Position numbers and translations under genes: made by a program | The notes under the pieces: generated by a model | Told to the model about the DNA's origin: nothing | Databases searched by the model: none | Seen by the model: only the letters and a program-made list of their open reading frames with translations | Assembly: GCF_000717655.1 (NCBI RefSeq) | Contig: NZ_JNZY01000004.1 | Span: forward strand, 186,001-250,000 | Source of the DNA: Streptomyces katrae | GTDB taxonomy: Bacteria; Actinomycetota; Actinomycetes; Streptomycetales; Streptomycetaceae | Direction: 5' to 3' | DNA length: 64,000 nt | Part shown: positions 44,900 through 55,100 of the stretch, piece after piece | Layout of the letters: each line of letters starts with the position of its first letter | How positions within the stretch are numbered: position 1 is the first letter of the stretch

Positions 44900-45045
44900 C
44901 AGCGGCGGAGCCACGTGGCCCGCCGGGAGGAAGCCCGGTGCGAATCCGGCGCGGTCCCGCCACTGTGAACCCTGCAGAGCAATCCGCCGGGTGAGTCAGG
45001 AACTCCCGCTGTCCTCACTGCCCGGGGCGCGGAAACCCCGAGGAA
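44900..45045 (+). ncRNA. Cobalamin (B12) riboswitch upstream of cobN
   Basis: The aptamer is recognised from GGAAGCCCGGTGCGAATCCG (from 44929), the B12 box GCCACTG at 44959-44965 and the downstream GTGAGTCAGGAAC. A short hairpin CGGGG/CCCCG (45023-45027, 45036-45040) abuts the ribosome site AGGAAGG (45041-45047), so control is probably at translation of cobN. The class is common ahead of cobN and B12 uptake genes. Confidence 0.92.
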
Positions 45046-45058
45046 GGCCTGCCGCCGC

Positions 45059-48000
45059 ATGATCCTGCTGCTGTCGACGTCCGACACCGATCTGCTCAGC
45101 GCCCGCGCCGCGAACACGGCGGACGGCCCCGTGCCGTACCGGTTCGCGAACCCGTCCCGCCTTCCCCTCGACGACCTGCCCGGGCTGCTCGACGGCGTCG
45201 ACCTGGTCGTCGTACGCCTCCTCGGCGGCCTGCGCGCCTGGCAGGACGGCCTCGACCTGCTCCTGGCGCCCGCCCAGACCCGCCCGGTGGTGGTCCTCAC
45301 CGGCGAACAGGCCCCGGACGCCCAGCTGATGGAGGCCTCCACGGTCCCGATCGGCATCGCGGCCGAGGCGCACGGCTACCTCGCCCACGGCGGCCCCGCC
45401 AACCTGGACCAGCTGGCCCGGTTCCTCTCCGACACCGTGCTGCTCACCGGCCACGGCTTCGAGCCGCCGGCCGCCGCGCCGACCTGGGGCCCGCTGGAGC
45501 GCACGCCCGGGACCACGACAGGCCCCCGGATCGCCGTGCTGTACTACCGCGCCCACCAGATGAGCGGCAACACCGCCTTCGTGCACGCCCTGTGCGACGC
45601 GATCGAGGCCCAGGACGCCCAGGCGCTCCCCCTCTACGTGTCCTCCCTGCGCACCCCGGAGCCGGACCTGATCGCCGCGCTGGAGTCGGCGGACGCGGTC
45701 GTCACCACCGTCCTCGCGGCCGGCGGCACCAAGCCCGCCACCGCCTCCGCGGGCGGCGACGACGAGTCGTGGGACGCGGGCGCGCTGGCCGCGCTCGGCG
45801 TCCCGATCCTGCAGGCCCTGTGCCTGACCGGCTCGCGCAGCGCATGGGAGGAGAACGACGAGGGCCTGTCCCCGCTCGACGCCGCCACCCAGGTCGCCGT
45901 CCCGGAGTTCGACGGGCGCCTGATCACCGTCCCGTTCTCCTTCAAGGAGCTCGACGAGGACGGCCTGCCCGCGTACGTGGCCGACCCGGAGCGCGCCGCC
46001 CGCGTCGCCGGCATCGCCGTCCGGCACGCCCGGCTGCGGCACATCGAGCGCCGGGACAAGAAGATCGCGCTCGTCCTCTCCGCGTACCCCACCAAGCACT
46101 CCCGCATCGGCAACGCGGTCGGCCTCGACACCCCGGCCAGCGCCGTGGAGCTGCTGCGCACCCTCATCGCGGGCGGCTACGACTTCGGCCCCGTCGAGGA
46201 GGTCCCGGGCCTGGTCTCCGGCGACGGCGACGAGCTGATCCGCGCCCTGATCGAGGCCGGCGGCCATGACCAGGACTGGCTGACCGAGGAGCAGCTGGCC
46301 CGCAACCCGGTCCGGATCCCGGCCGCCGACTACAAGCGGTGGTTCGCCGAGCTCCCCGCCGAGCTGCGCGAAAGCGTCGAGGAGCACTGGGGCGAGGCCC
46401 CGGGCAACATGTTCGTGGACCGCTCGGCCAACCCGGAGGGCGACATCGTCCTCGCGGCGCTGCGCCGCGGCAACCTGCTCATCCTGATCCAGCCGCCGCG
46501 CGGTTTCGGCGAGAACCCGATCGCGATCTACCACGACCCGGACCTGCCGCCCTCGCACCACTACCTGGCCGCGTACCGCTGGATCCAGGCCCGCGCGCAG
46601 GACGGCGGCTTCGGCGCCGACGCGATGATCCACCTGGGCAAGCACGGCAACCTGGAGTGGCTGCCGGGCAAGAACGCCGGCCTGTCGGCGGCCTGCGCGC
46701 CCGACGCGGCGCTCGGCGACCTGCCGCTCATCTACCCCTTCCTGGTGAACGACCCGGGCGAGGGCACGCAGGCCAAGCGCCGCGTGCACGCCACCCTGGT
46801 CGACCACCTGGTGCCGCCGATGGCGCGCGCGGAGTCCTACGGCGACATCGCGCGCCTGGAGCAGCACCTGGACGAGTACGCGCAGATCTCCGCGATGGAC
46901 CCGGCCAAGCTGCCCGCCATCCGCGCCCAGATCTGGACCCTGATCCAGGCCGCGAAGCTCCACCACGACCTGGGGCTGGAAGAGCGCCCGGACGACGAGG
47001 GCTTCGACGACTTCCTGCTGCACGTCGACGGCTGGCTGTGCGAGGTCAAGGACGCCCAGATCCGCGACGGCCTGCACGTCCTGGGCGGCGCGCCGACCGG
47101 CGCGGCCCGGGTCAACCTGGTCCTCGCGATCCTGCGCGCCCGTCAGATCTGGGGCGGCACCACGGCCCTGCCCGGCCTGCGCGAGGCGCTCGGCCTGGAC
47201 GAGTCCGCGGCCACCCGTACGACCGCCGACGAGGCGGAGGAGGCGGCCCGCGCGCTGGTGCAGGCGATGGAGGACGCGAACTGGGCCCCGGAGGCGGTGG
47301 CTTCGGTCGCGGCCGGACACTCCGCGGACGTGGCGGCCGTACTGGACTTCGCGGCCCGCGAGGTGGTCCCGCGGCTGGCCGGTACGACGGACGAGATCAC
47401 GCACGTCGTGGCGGCCCTCGACGGCCGCTTCGTCCCGGCGGGACCCTCGGGGTCCCCCCTCCGCGGCCTGGTGAACGTCCTCCCCACGGGCCGGAACTTC
47501 TACTCCGTCGACCCGAAGGCCGTCCCCTCCCGCCTCGCGTGGGAGACGGGCCAGGCCCTGGCCGACTCCCTGCTCACCCGCTACCGCACCGACAACGGCG
47601 AGTGGCCCGCCTCGGTCGGCCTGTCCCTGTGGGGCACGAGCGCGATGCGCACCGCGGGCGACGACGTCGCCGAGGCGCTGGCCCTGCTGGGCATCCGCCC
47701 GGTCTGGGACGAGGCCTCGCGCCGCGTGACCGGCCTGGAGCCCATCCCGCTCGAGGAACTGGGCCGCCCCCGCATCGACGTCACGCTGCGCATCTCGGGC
47801 TTCTTCCGGGACGCGTTCCCGCACGTGATCGGCCTGCTGGACGACGCGGTGCGGCTGGCGGCGTCCCTGGACGAGCCCGCCGCGGAGAACTTCGTCCGGG
47901 CCCACACCCAGGCGGACCTGGCCGAGCACGGTGACGAGCGGCGCGCGACGACCCGTATCTTCGGCTCGCGCCCGGGCACGTACGGCGCCGGCATCCTCCA

Positions 48001-48676
48001 GCTGATCGACTCCCGTGACTGGCGTACGGATGCCGACCTCGCGGAGGTCTACACGGTGTGGGGCGGCTACGCGTACGGCCGCGGCCTGGAGGGCCGCCCG
48101 GCCCGCGCCGAGATGGAGACCGCGTACAAGCGGATCACGGTGGCCGCGAAGAACACGGACACCCGCGAGCACGACATCGCCGACTCGGACGACTACTTCC
48201 AGTACCACGGCGGCATGGTGGCCACGGTCCGCGCCCTGCGCGGCACGGCCCCGGAGGCGTACATCGGCGACTCCACCCGCCCGGAGACGGTCAAGACCCG
48301 CACCCTGGTGGAGGAGACGTCCCGCGTCTTCCGTGCCCGCGTGGTCAACCCGAAGTGGATCGAGGCGATGCGCCGCCACGGCTACAAGGGCGCCTTCGAG
48401 CTGGCGGCGACCGTGGACTACCTCTTCGGGTACGACGCCACGACGGGCGTGGTCGCGGACTGGATGTACGACAAGCTCACGGAAACGTACGTCCTGGACC
48501 CGACGAACCGCGCCTTCCTCGAGGAGGCCAACCCCTGGGCCCTGCACGGCATCGCGGAACGCCTCCTGGAGGCAGAGTCCCGCGGCATGTGGGAAAAGCC
48601 GGACCCCCAGATCCTCGAATCCCTCCGCGAGGTCTACCTGGACACGGAAGGCAACCTGGAAGCCGACTCGGAGTAG
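45059..48676 (+). CDS. cobN: Cobaltochelatase subunit CobN
   Basis: A 1,205-residue large subunit of the aerobic cobalt chelatase, which inserts Co2+ into hydrogenobyrinate a,c-diamide with CobS/CobT-type ATPases. The family pattern is seen in GPRIAVLYYRAHQMSGNTAF, VLSAYPTKHSRIGNAVGLDT, QPPRGFGENPIAIYHDPDLPP, MIHLGKHGNLEWLPGK and SVGLSLWGTSAMRTAGDD. The length and N- and C-termini are intact. It is under the cobalamin riboswitch and ends in a strong terminator. The AAA+ partner subunits are not in the window. Confidence 0.96.
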   Translation: MILLLSTSDTDLLSARAANTADGPVPYRFANPSRLPLDDLPGLLDGVDLVVVRLLGGLRAWQDGLDLLLAPAQTRPVVVLTGEQAPDAQLMEASTVPIGIAAEAHGYLAHGGPANLDQLARFLSDTVLLTGHGFEPPAAAPTWGPLERTPGTTTGPRIAVLYYRAHQMSGNTAFVHALCDAIEAQDAQALPLYVSSLRTPEPDLIAALESADAVVTTVLAAGGTKPATASAGGDDESWDAGALAALGVPILQALCLTGSRSAWEENDEGLSPLDAATQVAVPEFDGRLITVPFSFKELDEDGLPAYVADPERAARVAGIAVRHARLRHIERRDKKIALVLSAYPTKHSRIGNAVGLDTPASAVELLRTLIAGGYDFGPVEEVPGLVSGDGDELIRALIEAGGHDQDWLTEEQLARNPVRIPAADYKRWFAELPAELRESVEEHWGEAPGNMFVDRSANPEGDIVLAALRRGNLLILIQPPRGFGENPIAIYHDPDLPPSHHYLAAYRWIQARAQDGGFGADAMIHLGKHGNLEWLPGKNAGLSAACAPDAALGDLPLIYPFLVNDPGEGTQAKRRVHATLVDHLVPPMARAESYGDIARLEQHLDEYAQISAMDPAKLPAIRAQIWTLIQAAKLHHDLGLEERPDDEGFDDFLLHVDGWLCEVKDAQIRDGLHVLGGAPTGAARVNLVLAILRARQIWGGTTALPGLREALGLDESAATRTTADEAEEAARALVQAMEDANWAPEAVASVAAGHSADVAAVLDFAAREVVPRLAGTTDEITHVVAALDGRFVPAGPSGSPLRGLVNVLPTGRNFYSVDPKAVPSRLAWETGQALADSLLTRYRTDNGEWPASVGLSLWGTSAMRTAGDDVAEALALLGIRPVWDEASRRVTGLEPIPLEELGRPRIDVTLRISGFFRDAFPHVIGLLDDAVRLAASLDEPAAENFVRAHTQADLAEHGDERRATTRIFGSRPGTYGAGILQLIDSRDWRTDADLAEVYTVWGGYAYGRGLEGRPARAEMETAYKRITVAAKNTDTREHDIADSDDYFQYHGGMVATVRALRGTAPEAYIGDSTRPETVKTRTLVEETSRVFRARVVNPKWIEAMRRHGYKGAFELAATVDYLFGYDATTGVVADWMYDKLTETYVLDPTNRAFLEEANPWALHGIAERLLEAESRGMWEKPDPQILESLREVYLDTEGNLEADSE

Positions 48677-48695
48677 TCCACGCCCCGACGGACAC

Positions 48696-48736
48696 AACGG
48701 CGCCCGGCCCACCCTTTCGGTGAGCCGGGCGCCGTT
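48696..48736 (+). terminator. cobN terminator
   Basis: A 13-bp perfect stem (48696-48708 with 48724-48736) of AACGGCGCCCGGC type, with an inner CACC/GGTG stem and a TTTC-rich loop and followed by TCT. It is 20 bp past the cobN stop. Confidence 0.82.
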
Positions 48737-48784
48737 TCTGTGGCGATGTGGCAGTTCAACAGGCGCAGCCGAGTACCCGGCCGT

Positions 48785-49048
48785 TCACCCATCCCCCATT
48801 CGCTCAAGAATGAGGTCAACGTTGGATTCGATCTCTTGGTCAGCCGTCAGGTGGACATGAGAACCCGCACCGACACCTTCTTGTGCAAGGGTCAACAGGT
48901 GGCGGGCCAGTGAGGTCAATCCTGCGCGATTCGCCTTGATGACGACTTCCGCCGAACTCACGGTCAATTCGATCTCAAAATCATCATCCCAGGCGAAACG
49001 CAGCCCTTCGTCGCCCCGGTACTCCGGAACATCGATCATTCGGTCCAT
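48785..49048 (-). CDS. Imm32-like immunity protein
   Basis: An 87-residue acidic protein starting at ATG 49048. DFEIELTVSSAEVVIKANR, then GLTSLARHLLTLAQ and GSHVHLTADQEIESNVDLIL follow the layout of Imm32-type immunity proteins of polymorphic toxin systems (a recognition by pattern, not by search). It lies 78 bp downstream of the RHS toxin gene on the same strand, the standard place for the matching antitoxin, and would neutralise the C-terminal toxin in the cytoplasm. Confidence 0.72.
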   Translation of the reverse strand: MDRMIDVPEYRGDEGLRFAWDDDFEIELTVSSAEVVIKANRAGLTSLARHLLTLAQEGVGAGSHVHLTADQEIESNVDLILERMGDG

Positions 49049-49126
49049 TGAAACTTCCACCCTCCGTGGCGGCAACGCAGGAGGGAGCCGCCGATGCCTC
49101 ACCCAACGGCTCCCTCCATGGACTTC

Positions 49127-52100
49127 CTACTCGAGATAGATGTGTCGATTCTCCACAACCATCGACTTTCCTGGCTTCTTCGGGTTCGGCCCCAATCGCT
49201 CAAAATTCATGTGCGGGCCGCCACCATGCTGCCCAGTGATGTCCGATTCGCCCATCCTGGCAACGCGCGTGCCGTCCTTTGAGACGAACCGCCCGCTACC
49301 CGGCACGAGCTCTGAATAACCAGGTCCAACCCATCGCTCTGCTGCATCAAGAGCTTCATCGGTAGGCACCCGGGTTTTATCCACCGGATGGCCATCGCTA
49401 TCAAATTTCCGGTAAGAGGTCCACGGTTCGCACGAATTGTGGACGAGGATCGGCGTTGCCCCGGCCAGCACATAGTACGTGTGGAAGTCACTCACCGTGA
49501 AGTTGTACGTCTTCACGTGTTCGGAGAAGGCCCTGTTGCCCGTGACGAGCACCGTGCCTTCGCCCTCGGCTGCGAGGGTCATTCCGGGGCGGAGGTCTCC
49601 GGCAAGGATCCACTGCTTCTCGGAAGGTGACCAGAACGGGTGTTCGCGAGTCGCCGTGATCTCGCTGACTCCGTCCGATGTTGCAACGGAGAGCGCGTTC
49701 AGATCCCGATCGCCCTCCGACCGTATGAGCTTTTCGACGGAGCGAGCCTCGGTCTCGCCAGACCTCGGGTCGGTGGAGAGAACGCTGTCACCGACTTCTA
49801 CGTCCTCGATCTTCTTGCTGGATCCGTCGGCCATCAGAACGAGCGTGCCTGCGAGGAAACAGTTGCCGCCCTGGCCTCGACCCGCTCCCTTGCCCGCTGC
49901 CGCGGCGCTGAACGTGCCGGCCAGGGACTCGATCAGCGGGCCGCTCAGCATGTAGCTGACCCGGAAGTTGCACTTGCTTTCGCTTTCGTCCGCCGAGCAG
50001 TACATCTGCTTCATCTCTTCGATGCTCGGCTTCGCCCCTCCCGCATTGCGGTTGGGGTCCAAGACACTGCCCTGCGGAACGCCCTGGGCTGGGTAGCCGG
50101 AGGCCGTCTGTACGTAGACCACCTTCGGCTTCGGAGGAGCTTGGCCACCCGTCCTGCCGCCCTGACGGCCTTGACTTCCACGGCAATCGGGGTCGTGGCT
50201 GCAGGCCCGCGCGTAGGACTGCTGCTGCCGCTGCTTCCGCGCGACGTATTCAGGGGCGAGGGTTCCGCCGACGGATTCCACGATGGTCTCGTAGCGGTTT
50301 CCGTAGTCGTACGGGTCGTTGCCGTTGTGGCACTTGTACATGCCGCTGGCGCACTCTTCGAGTTGCCTGCCGGTGGGGTCCCAGAACGTGAAGGGGTTCT
50401 GGTTCGAGTACGTGTAGCCGTGGAGTTGCTGCGAGTCGTTCAGGTCCATCACCGGGTCGACGGAGACGAAACGGCCGATGATGGGGTCGTATTCGCGGGC
50501 GCCGATGTGGGTGAGGCCGGTGTCGGTGTCCTTGGTGCCTCCGACGAAGCCCTTGTCACCCGCCCAGCCGGTCGGCTGGCTGCCACGGGTCTCACCGAAC
50601 AGGCCGGTCTTGCGGCGGGTCACCGCCTGTGTGGCGTCTGCGGTGATCTGGGTGGTGCCGGTGCCGTGGTGGTCGGCGAGGGTGAAGGTGAGTTTGCCGC
50701 CCTCGCGGACGGCCACGTCGCCGTAGTAGCGGGTGCCGGTGACCTTTCCGGTCTTGTCCAGGTGGAGTTCGTTGCCGCCGGGGAGGTAGAGCGTGGTGCT
50801 CTTGGTGTCCTTGCGGAACAGTCGCTGGCCGGCGGCGTCATAGAGGAAGGAGTCACTGAACGTGCCCTGGTTGAGGGTCTTCAGGTGTCCTTCGACGTCC
50901 CAGTCGAGGTACTGCGTTTCACCCGTGCCGCTCTTGCGGCTCTTGGTGTTGCCGCTTTCGTCGTAGGTGAAGGTTTCGTCGTGGAGGTCGGTGCCGGTCT
51001 GGGTGACCTTGGTGAGGTCGTGCTTGCCGGCGGTCGGCGGGGTGTAGGTGCGGATGGTGTCGGCGGTCGGGCCCGAGGCGGTCTTGTGCTTGGTCTCGGT
51101 CTTGCGGTTGCCGACCGCGTCGTAGGTGTACGTGGTCCAGTACGGGTCCTCGCCACCGATGACCGAAGTCGACGGGGAGCTCGCACAGGTCTCGCCAATG
51201 TTGGTCCAGGCCTGCGTGATACGGCGCAGGGCGTCGATCTTGACGCACTGGGTGTCGGTGGTGCGGGCGGCGTCCTGGCCGTAGGACGTGGCGATGGAGG
51301 TCAGGTTTCCCGCGGGGTCGTTGGTGTATTTGGTGTCCTCGATCCGCTGGGGAGCGAGGTCGCGGTCGGTGTAGGCGCGGCTGATGGCGCTGGTGTGCTC
51401 GTCGTACTCGGTGGACCGGTACAGGCGCTGGCCGATGGCCCCGAGCTCCTGGCGGGTGTCACGGCCGTAGTGGTCGTAGGTCATCGCCGAGACGAGGCGG
51501 CTGCTGCCGGCGGCCATGTTGTTGAGCAGGCCGGAGATGCTCTTGTACGTGCTGCCGACCGTCTCGGCGGGCAGATCGCCCATGGCCGGCTGCTTGGTCG
51601 TCAGGACCTGGCCGGTGATGTTGTAGGTGTTCGTCCACTGGTAAGTGCCGGCCAGCGCCCCGGTGTCCGGAGTGGACGGGATGGTCACCTTGGTGGTGAG
51701 GGGCTGGTAGAGGTTGTTGTAGGAGAGGACCTCGGACTCGTACGCCTTGCCGTCCACGTAGCGCGTGGACTTCGTCAGCTGGCCCTTGGCGACCGTGTCA
51801 TAGACCTGCGAAGTCAGGGTCGTCGTGCCCTGCTTGGTGCCGATGGGGCGGCCGAGGTCGTCGTAGTCGGTGTGCAGGGTGATGCCGCGGGCGTCAGTGA
51901 CGTCGGTCGTCCGGTCGCCGGCATCGTAGGCGGTCTTGCTGATGCCCTTGTCCGGGTCGTTCGACTCAACCTGGCGGCCGCGGACGTCGTAGGCGTACGT
52001 CCACTTCGCGTTGCCCGGGTCGGTGACCTGAGCCAGCCGGCCCAGCTTGTCGTAGCCGTAGACCGTCGACTGCGAGGCCGTCCGCGCCGCGTCGGTGTAC

Positions 52101-55100
52101 TGCTTGACCTCGGTGGTGCGGCCCTGAGCGTCGACGACCGTGGTCGTCGCCGTCCCGCCCTGGGGCGGGACCACCGTGGTGGTGTCACCGGTGTAGCTGG
52201 TGGTGGCCCGCTTGGTCTCGGTGCCGAACTTCTTGGAGATCACCGCGGTCGGCCGTCCGGCACCGTCGAAGACGGTGTCGGTGGACGCCGGGTAGTTGAG
52301 CTCCTGGCCCGTCACGAGATCGGGTGACGGAGCGCCGTCGGCGTAGTAGGTACCTGAACTGCGCCAGGCCAGACCACGGGTGTCGTAGAACGTCTCCGTG
52401 ATCAGACGCCCGGACAGGTCGGGGGACTGCGTCTGCGTCTGGCGCTCGCGCAGCAGGCCGTCCTGGATGGAATAGACGGTGGAGTACTTGTAGTCGTGCG
52501 TCAGCGTCTTGGAGGTGACGACGTTGGGTCCGTCATTGCGGACCGTGTAGTCGAACGCGCGGCTCGGCGCGTTCGGGTTCGCCTCGACCGTCCAGTTCGG
52601 GACCCAGACCTTAGTCGTACGCCCGAGGGCGTCGTACGCCGTCGTGGTGACCTTGCCGTTGGGGTCGATGACCTTCGTCGGCAGTCCACGCTGCGGGTCG
52701 ATCTCGGAGGTGATGGTGTGGCCCAGTGGGTTCGTCACCGTCATCGAGGTCGGCGCCTCGCCCGTGGCCGGGGTGTACGCGGTCGTGCTGACCTTGCTGT
52801 ACTGGTCGGTGTCGGCCAGGACGCGGCCGTAGATGTCGTAGCAGAGTTGGTTCTTCGCAGATCCGCAGGTGGACGGGACGGAGGAAACGAGGTCGTAGCC
52901 GTCGCCCTTGCCGTTGATCTTCTCCGTCCTGGTCACCAGACCTGCACCGGGAACGGTGCCGAGCGCGCCGTTGTCGAAGTAGGTGCGGGAGTCGGCGACC
53001 ACGTCGGCGGGGCGGTTTACCGGTGAGCCACAGGGCGCGGCGACGGTCTCGACGCGACTGTGCTTGTCCAGGATCCAGCTCGTGGTGTTGCGCGCGTAGG
53101 TGGTCGTGGTGCAGGCCTCGTCACCCACCTTGGCTGTGTCGCCGGTCGAGGACTCCCAGTCGACCATGCCGTACTCGTCGAAGTGGCGGCTGGCCTCAGT
53201 GGTGCGCGTACCGCCGGTGACGGTGGTACGGGTGGCTTCCTTCTCCGTTCCCGTCCTGTAGGAGACGAGGTCAGGCAGGCCCGGCCGGAGCCTCTTGGCC
53301 ACGAGGTCCGAACGCCAGGGGGACTTGGACGTGGCACTGATCAACTTGGTGGTGTCGTCACCCACGTAGGTCGCCGACTCCCGCACCATCCCGCCGAACT
53401 GGGGCCGGTCCGTGACTGCGACGCCAGCGGAGTCCTTGACGTCCATGCCGTCGAGACCGCGGAAGTAGCGCGTCTCGCTCAGCGTCTTCGGGTCGGACGC
53501 GGCGCCGGTCCGGGTCTGCACCAGCTCGTAGCCGCGGGCCACGGAGTGGACGCGGTCCTCGGCCTTGGCGAATTCGCTCGTGTCCTTGCCCCAGGCCGCT
53601 CCACCCACATAGGTGTACGAGGTCACCTTGTCCGGAGTAGAGGCGAGATTGTCGCCCTCCACGATCTGGGTCGCCACGTAGGAGTTGAACCAGTCGACCT
53701 TCGAGGTGTCGCCCTCCCAGGCCCATTTGACCGGGTAGCAGCGAGTCGTGTTCGTCTCGTCCGGCTTGGGGAGGGTGGTGGGGGTGCAGTCGGGCTGGGA
53801 GTAGGTGACACCGATGGTGCCGCCGCTCTCGGTGTTCACCTGTGACATCCGGAGCCGGATGTACGGCGCGAGGCCGTCACCGGTGGCGTCCACCCGGTTC
53901 GGGCGCTGCTCACCGGTGAAGGTGACCGGGGGGAGCGGGACGTCTGGTGCGGCGCCCGCCTTGCCGGTGCGGGTGATGGACTTCAGCCACATCGGAGTGG
54001 AGATGCCGTCGCCGGCCGGCGGGAAGTTCTGGTCCAGGCTCCAGGTGTCGACGTCCTGGTAGACGCCGCCGGTGAGGATCTTGGTGTTGATGCCTGTCAG
54101 GCGCTTACGCGACCAGAACGTGGGGGAATACTGGCCCTTGCACTCGGTCGAGCCGTCCTTGCAGAACAGGTCGTACGGGGCGTCCGGCCAGTTCTTCGCG
54201 TTCGTCTCGTCGAACGTGCCGCAGGTGGTGAGGCAGCGCTCGTTGACGTCGAAGGTGACCTGGCCCATCGCCTTGGACGTGTAGACGCTGTCGGAGCGCA
54301 GGCCGTAGTCGATGTGGTCGAGCCAGCCGCCGCGGACGTACGGGGTGACCGTGGCCTTGCCGGTGGTCTCCGACACGTTGCGGCCGTAGTTGTTGGTCTC
54401 GGTCTTCCAGTAGTACGCCGTGGCGCTGCCGCCGGGGGCGACGACGTAGTCGAGCTGCCAGCGCCAGGCCTGCTGGCACCACGCGCTCGCGAACGAGGCG
54501 TTGTAGCAGGGCTCGCCCGCCTGGTTACCGAACACCGGTACCGTCCATGCGGAGTTCGTCGTCGGCGTCGACGCATCCTTCCAGCCCGGCAGGCGGTTCA
54601 GACCGAAGAAGTACTGCATGCCGTCGGTCGAGGTGATCTTCCAGTGCTCACCGTCGTTGTCACCGTTGGAGGCGCCGGTCAGCTTCTCGACCTTCTCACC
54701 CGAGTCGGACGCCGGGTGCCAGCCCTTGCCCGCCTCATAGACGAGCTCGGTCGACTTGCCACCGAGCGAGAGCGTGGCGTTGTCGTTGAACCAGCACTGG
54801 TCACCCACCTTGGTGGAGTTGGTGCCGCCGGTCTTGTCGTCGTTGCACGCCTTGTACCTGCGCTCGATGAAGCCGGGCTCCCAGTTCCAGCCGTCACCGA
54901 TCCACGAGGCCTGGCTGTTCGACGCCGCCATCCGGCCGTCTACCGACTGCGAGCTGTAGCCGAGCCCGATCTGAGGCGCCTGCCCGCCGGGAACGGCGGG
55001 CGTGCTGATGCTGTAGGTCCAAGAGAAGCCGCCGGTCGAGCCGCCGGAGGTCCAGGACCCCGACGGCTGCAAGGACGTTGCCTTGTAGTCACCCGTCGGG

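Noticed and set aside
44996..48712. 1,238-codon minus-strand reading frame opposite cobN
   Set aside because: It is a shadow of cobN: composition is Arg/Val/Gly/Leu-rich without motifs, and it also runs across the riboswitch end.
49640..52327. 895-codon plus-strand reading frame opposite the RHS gene
   Set aside because: Antisense shadow; no recognisable domain, and the RHS repeats on the other strand are unmistakable.
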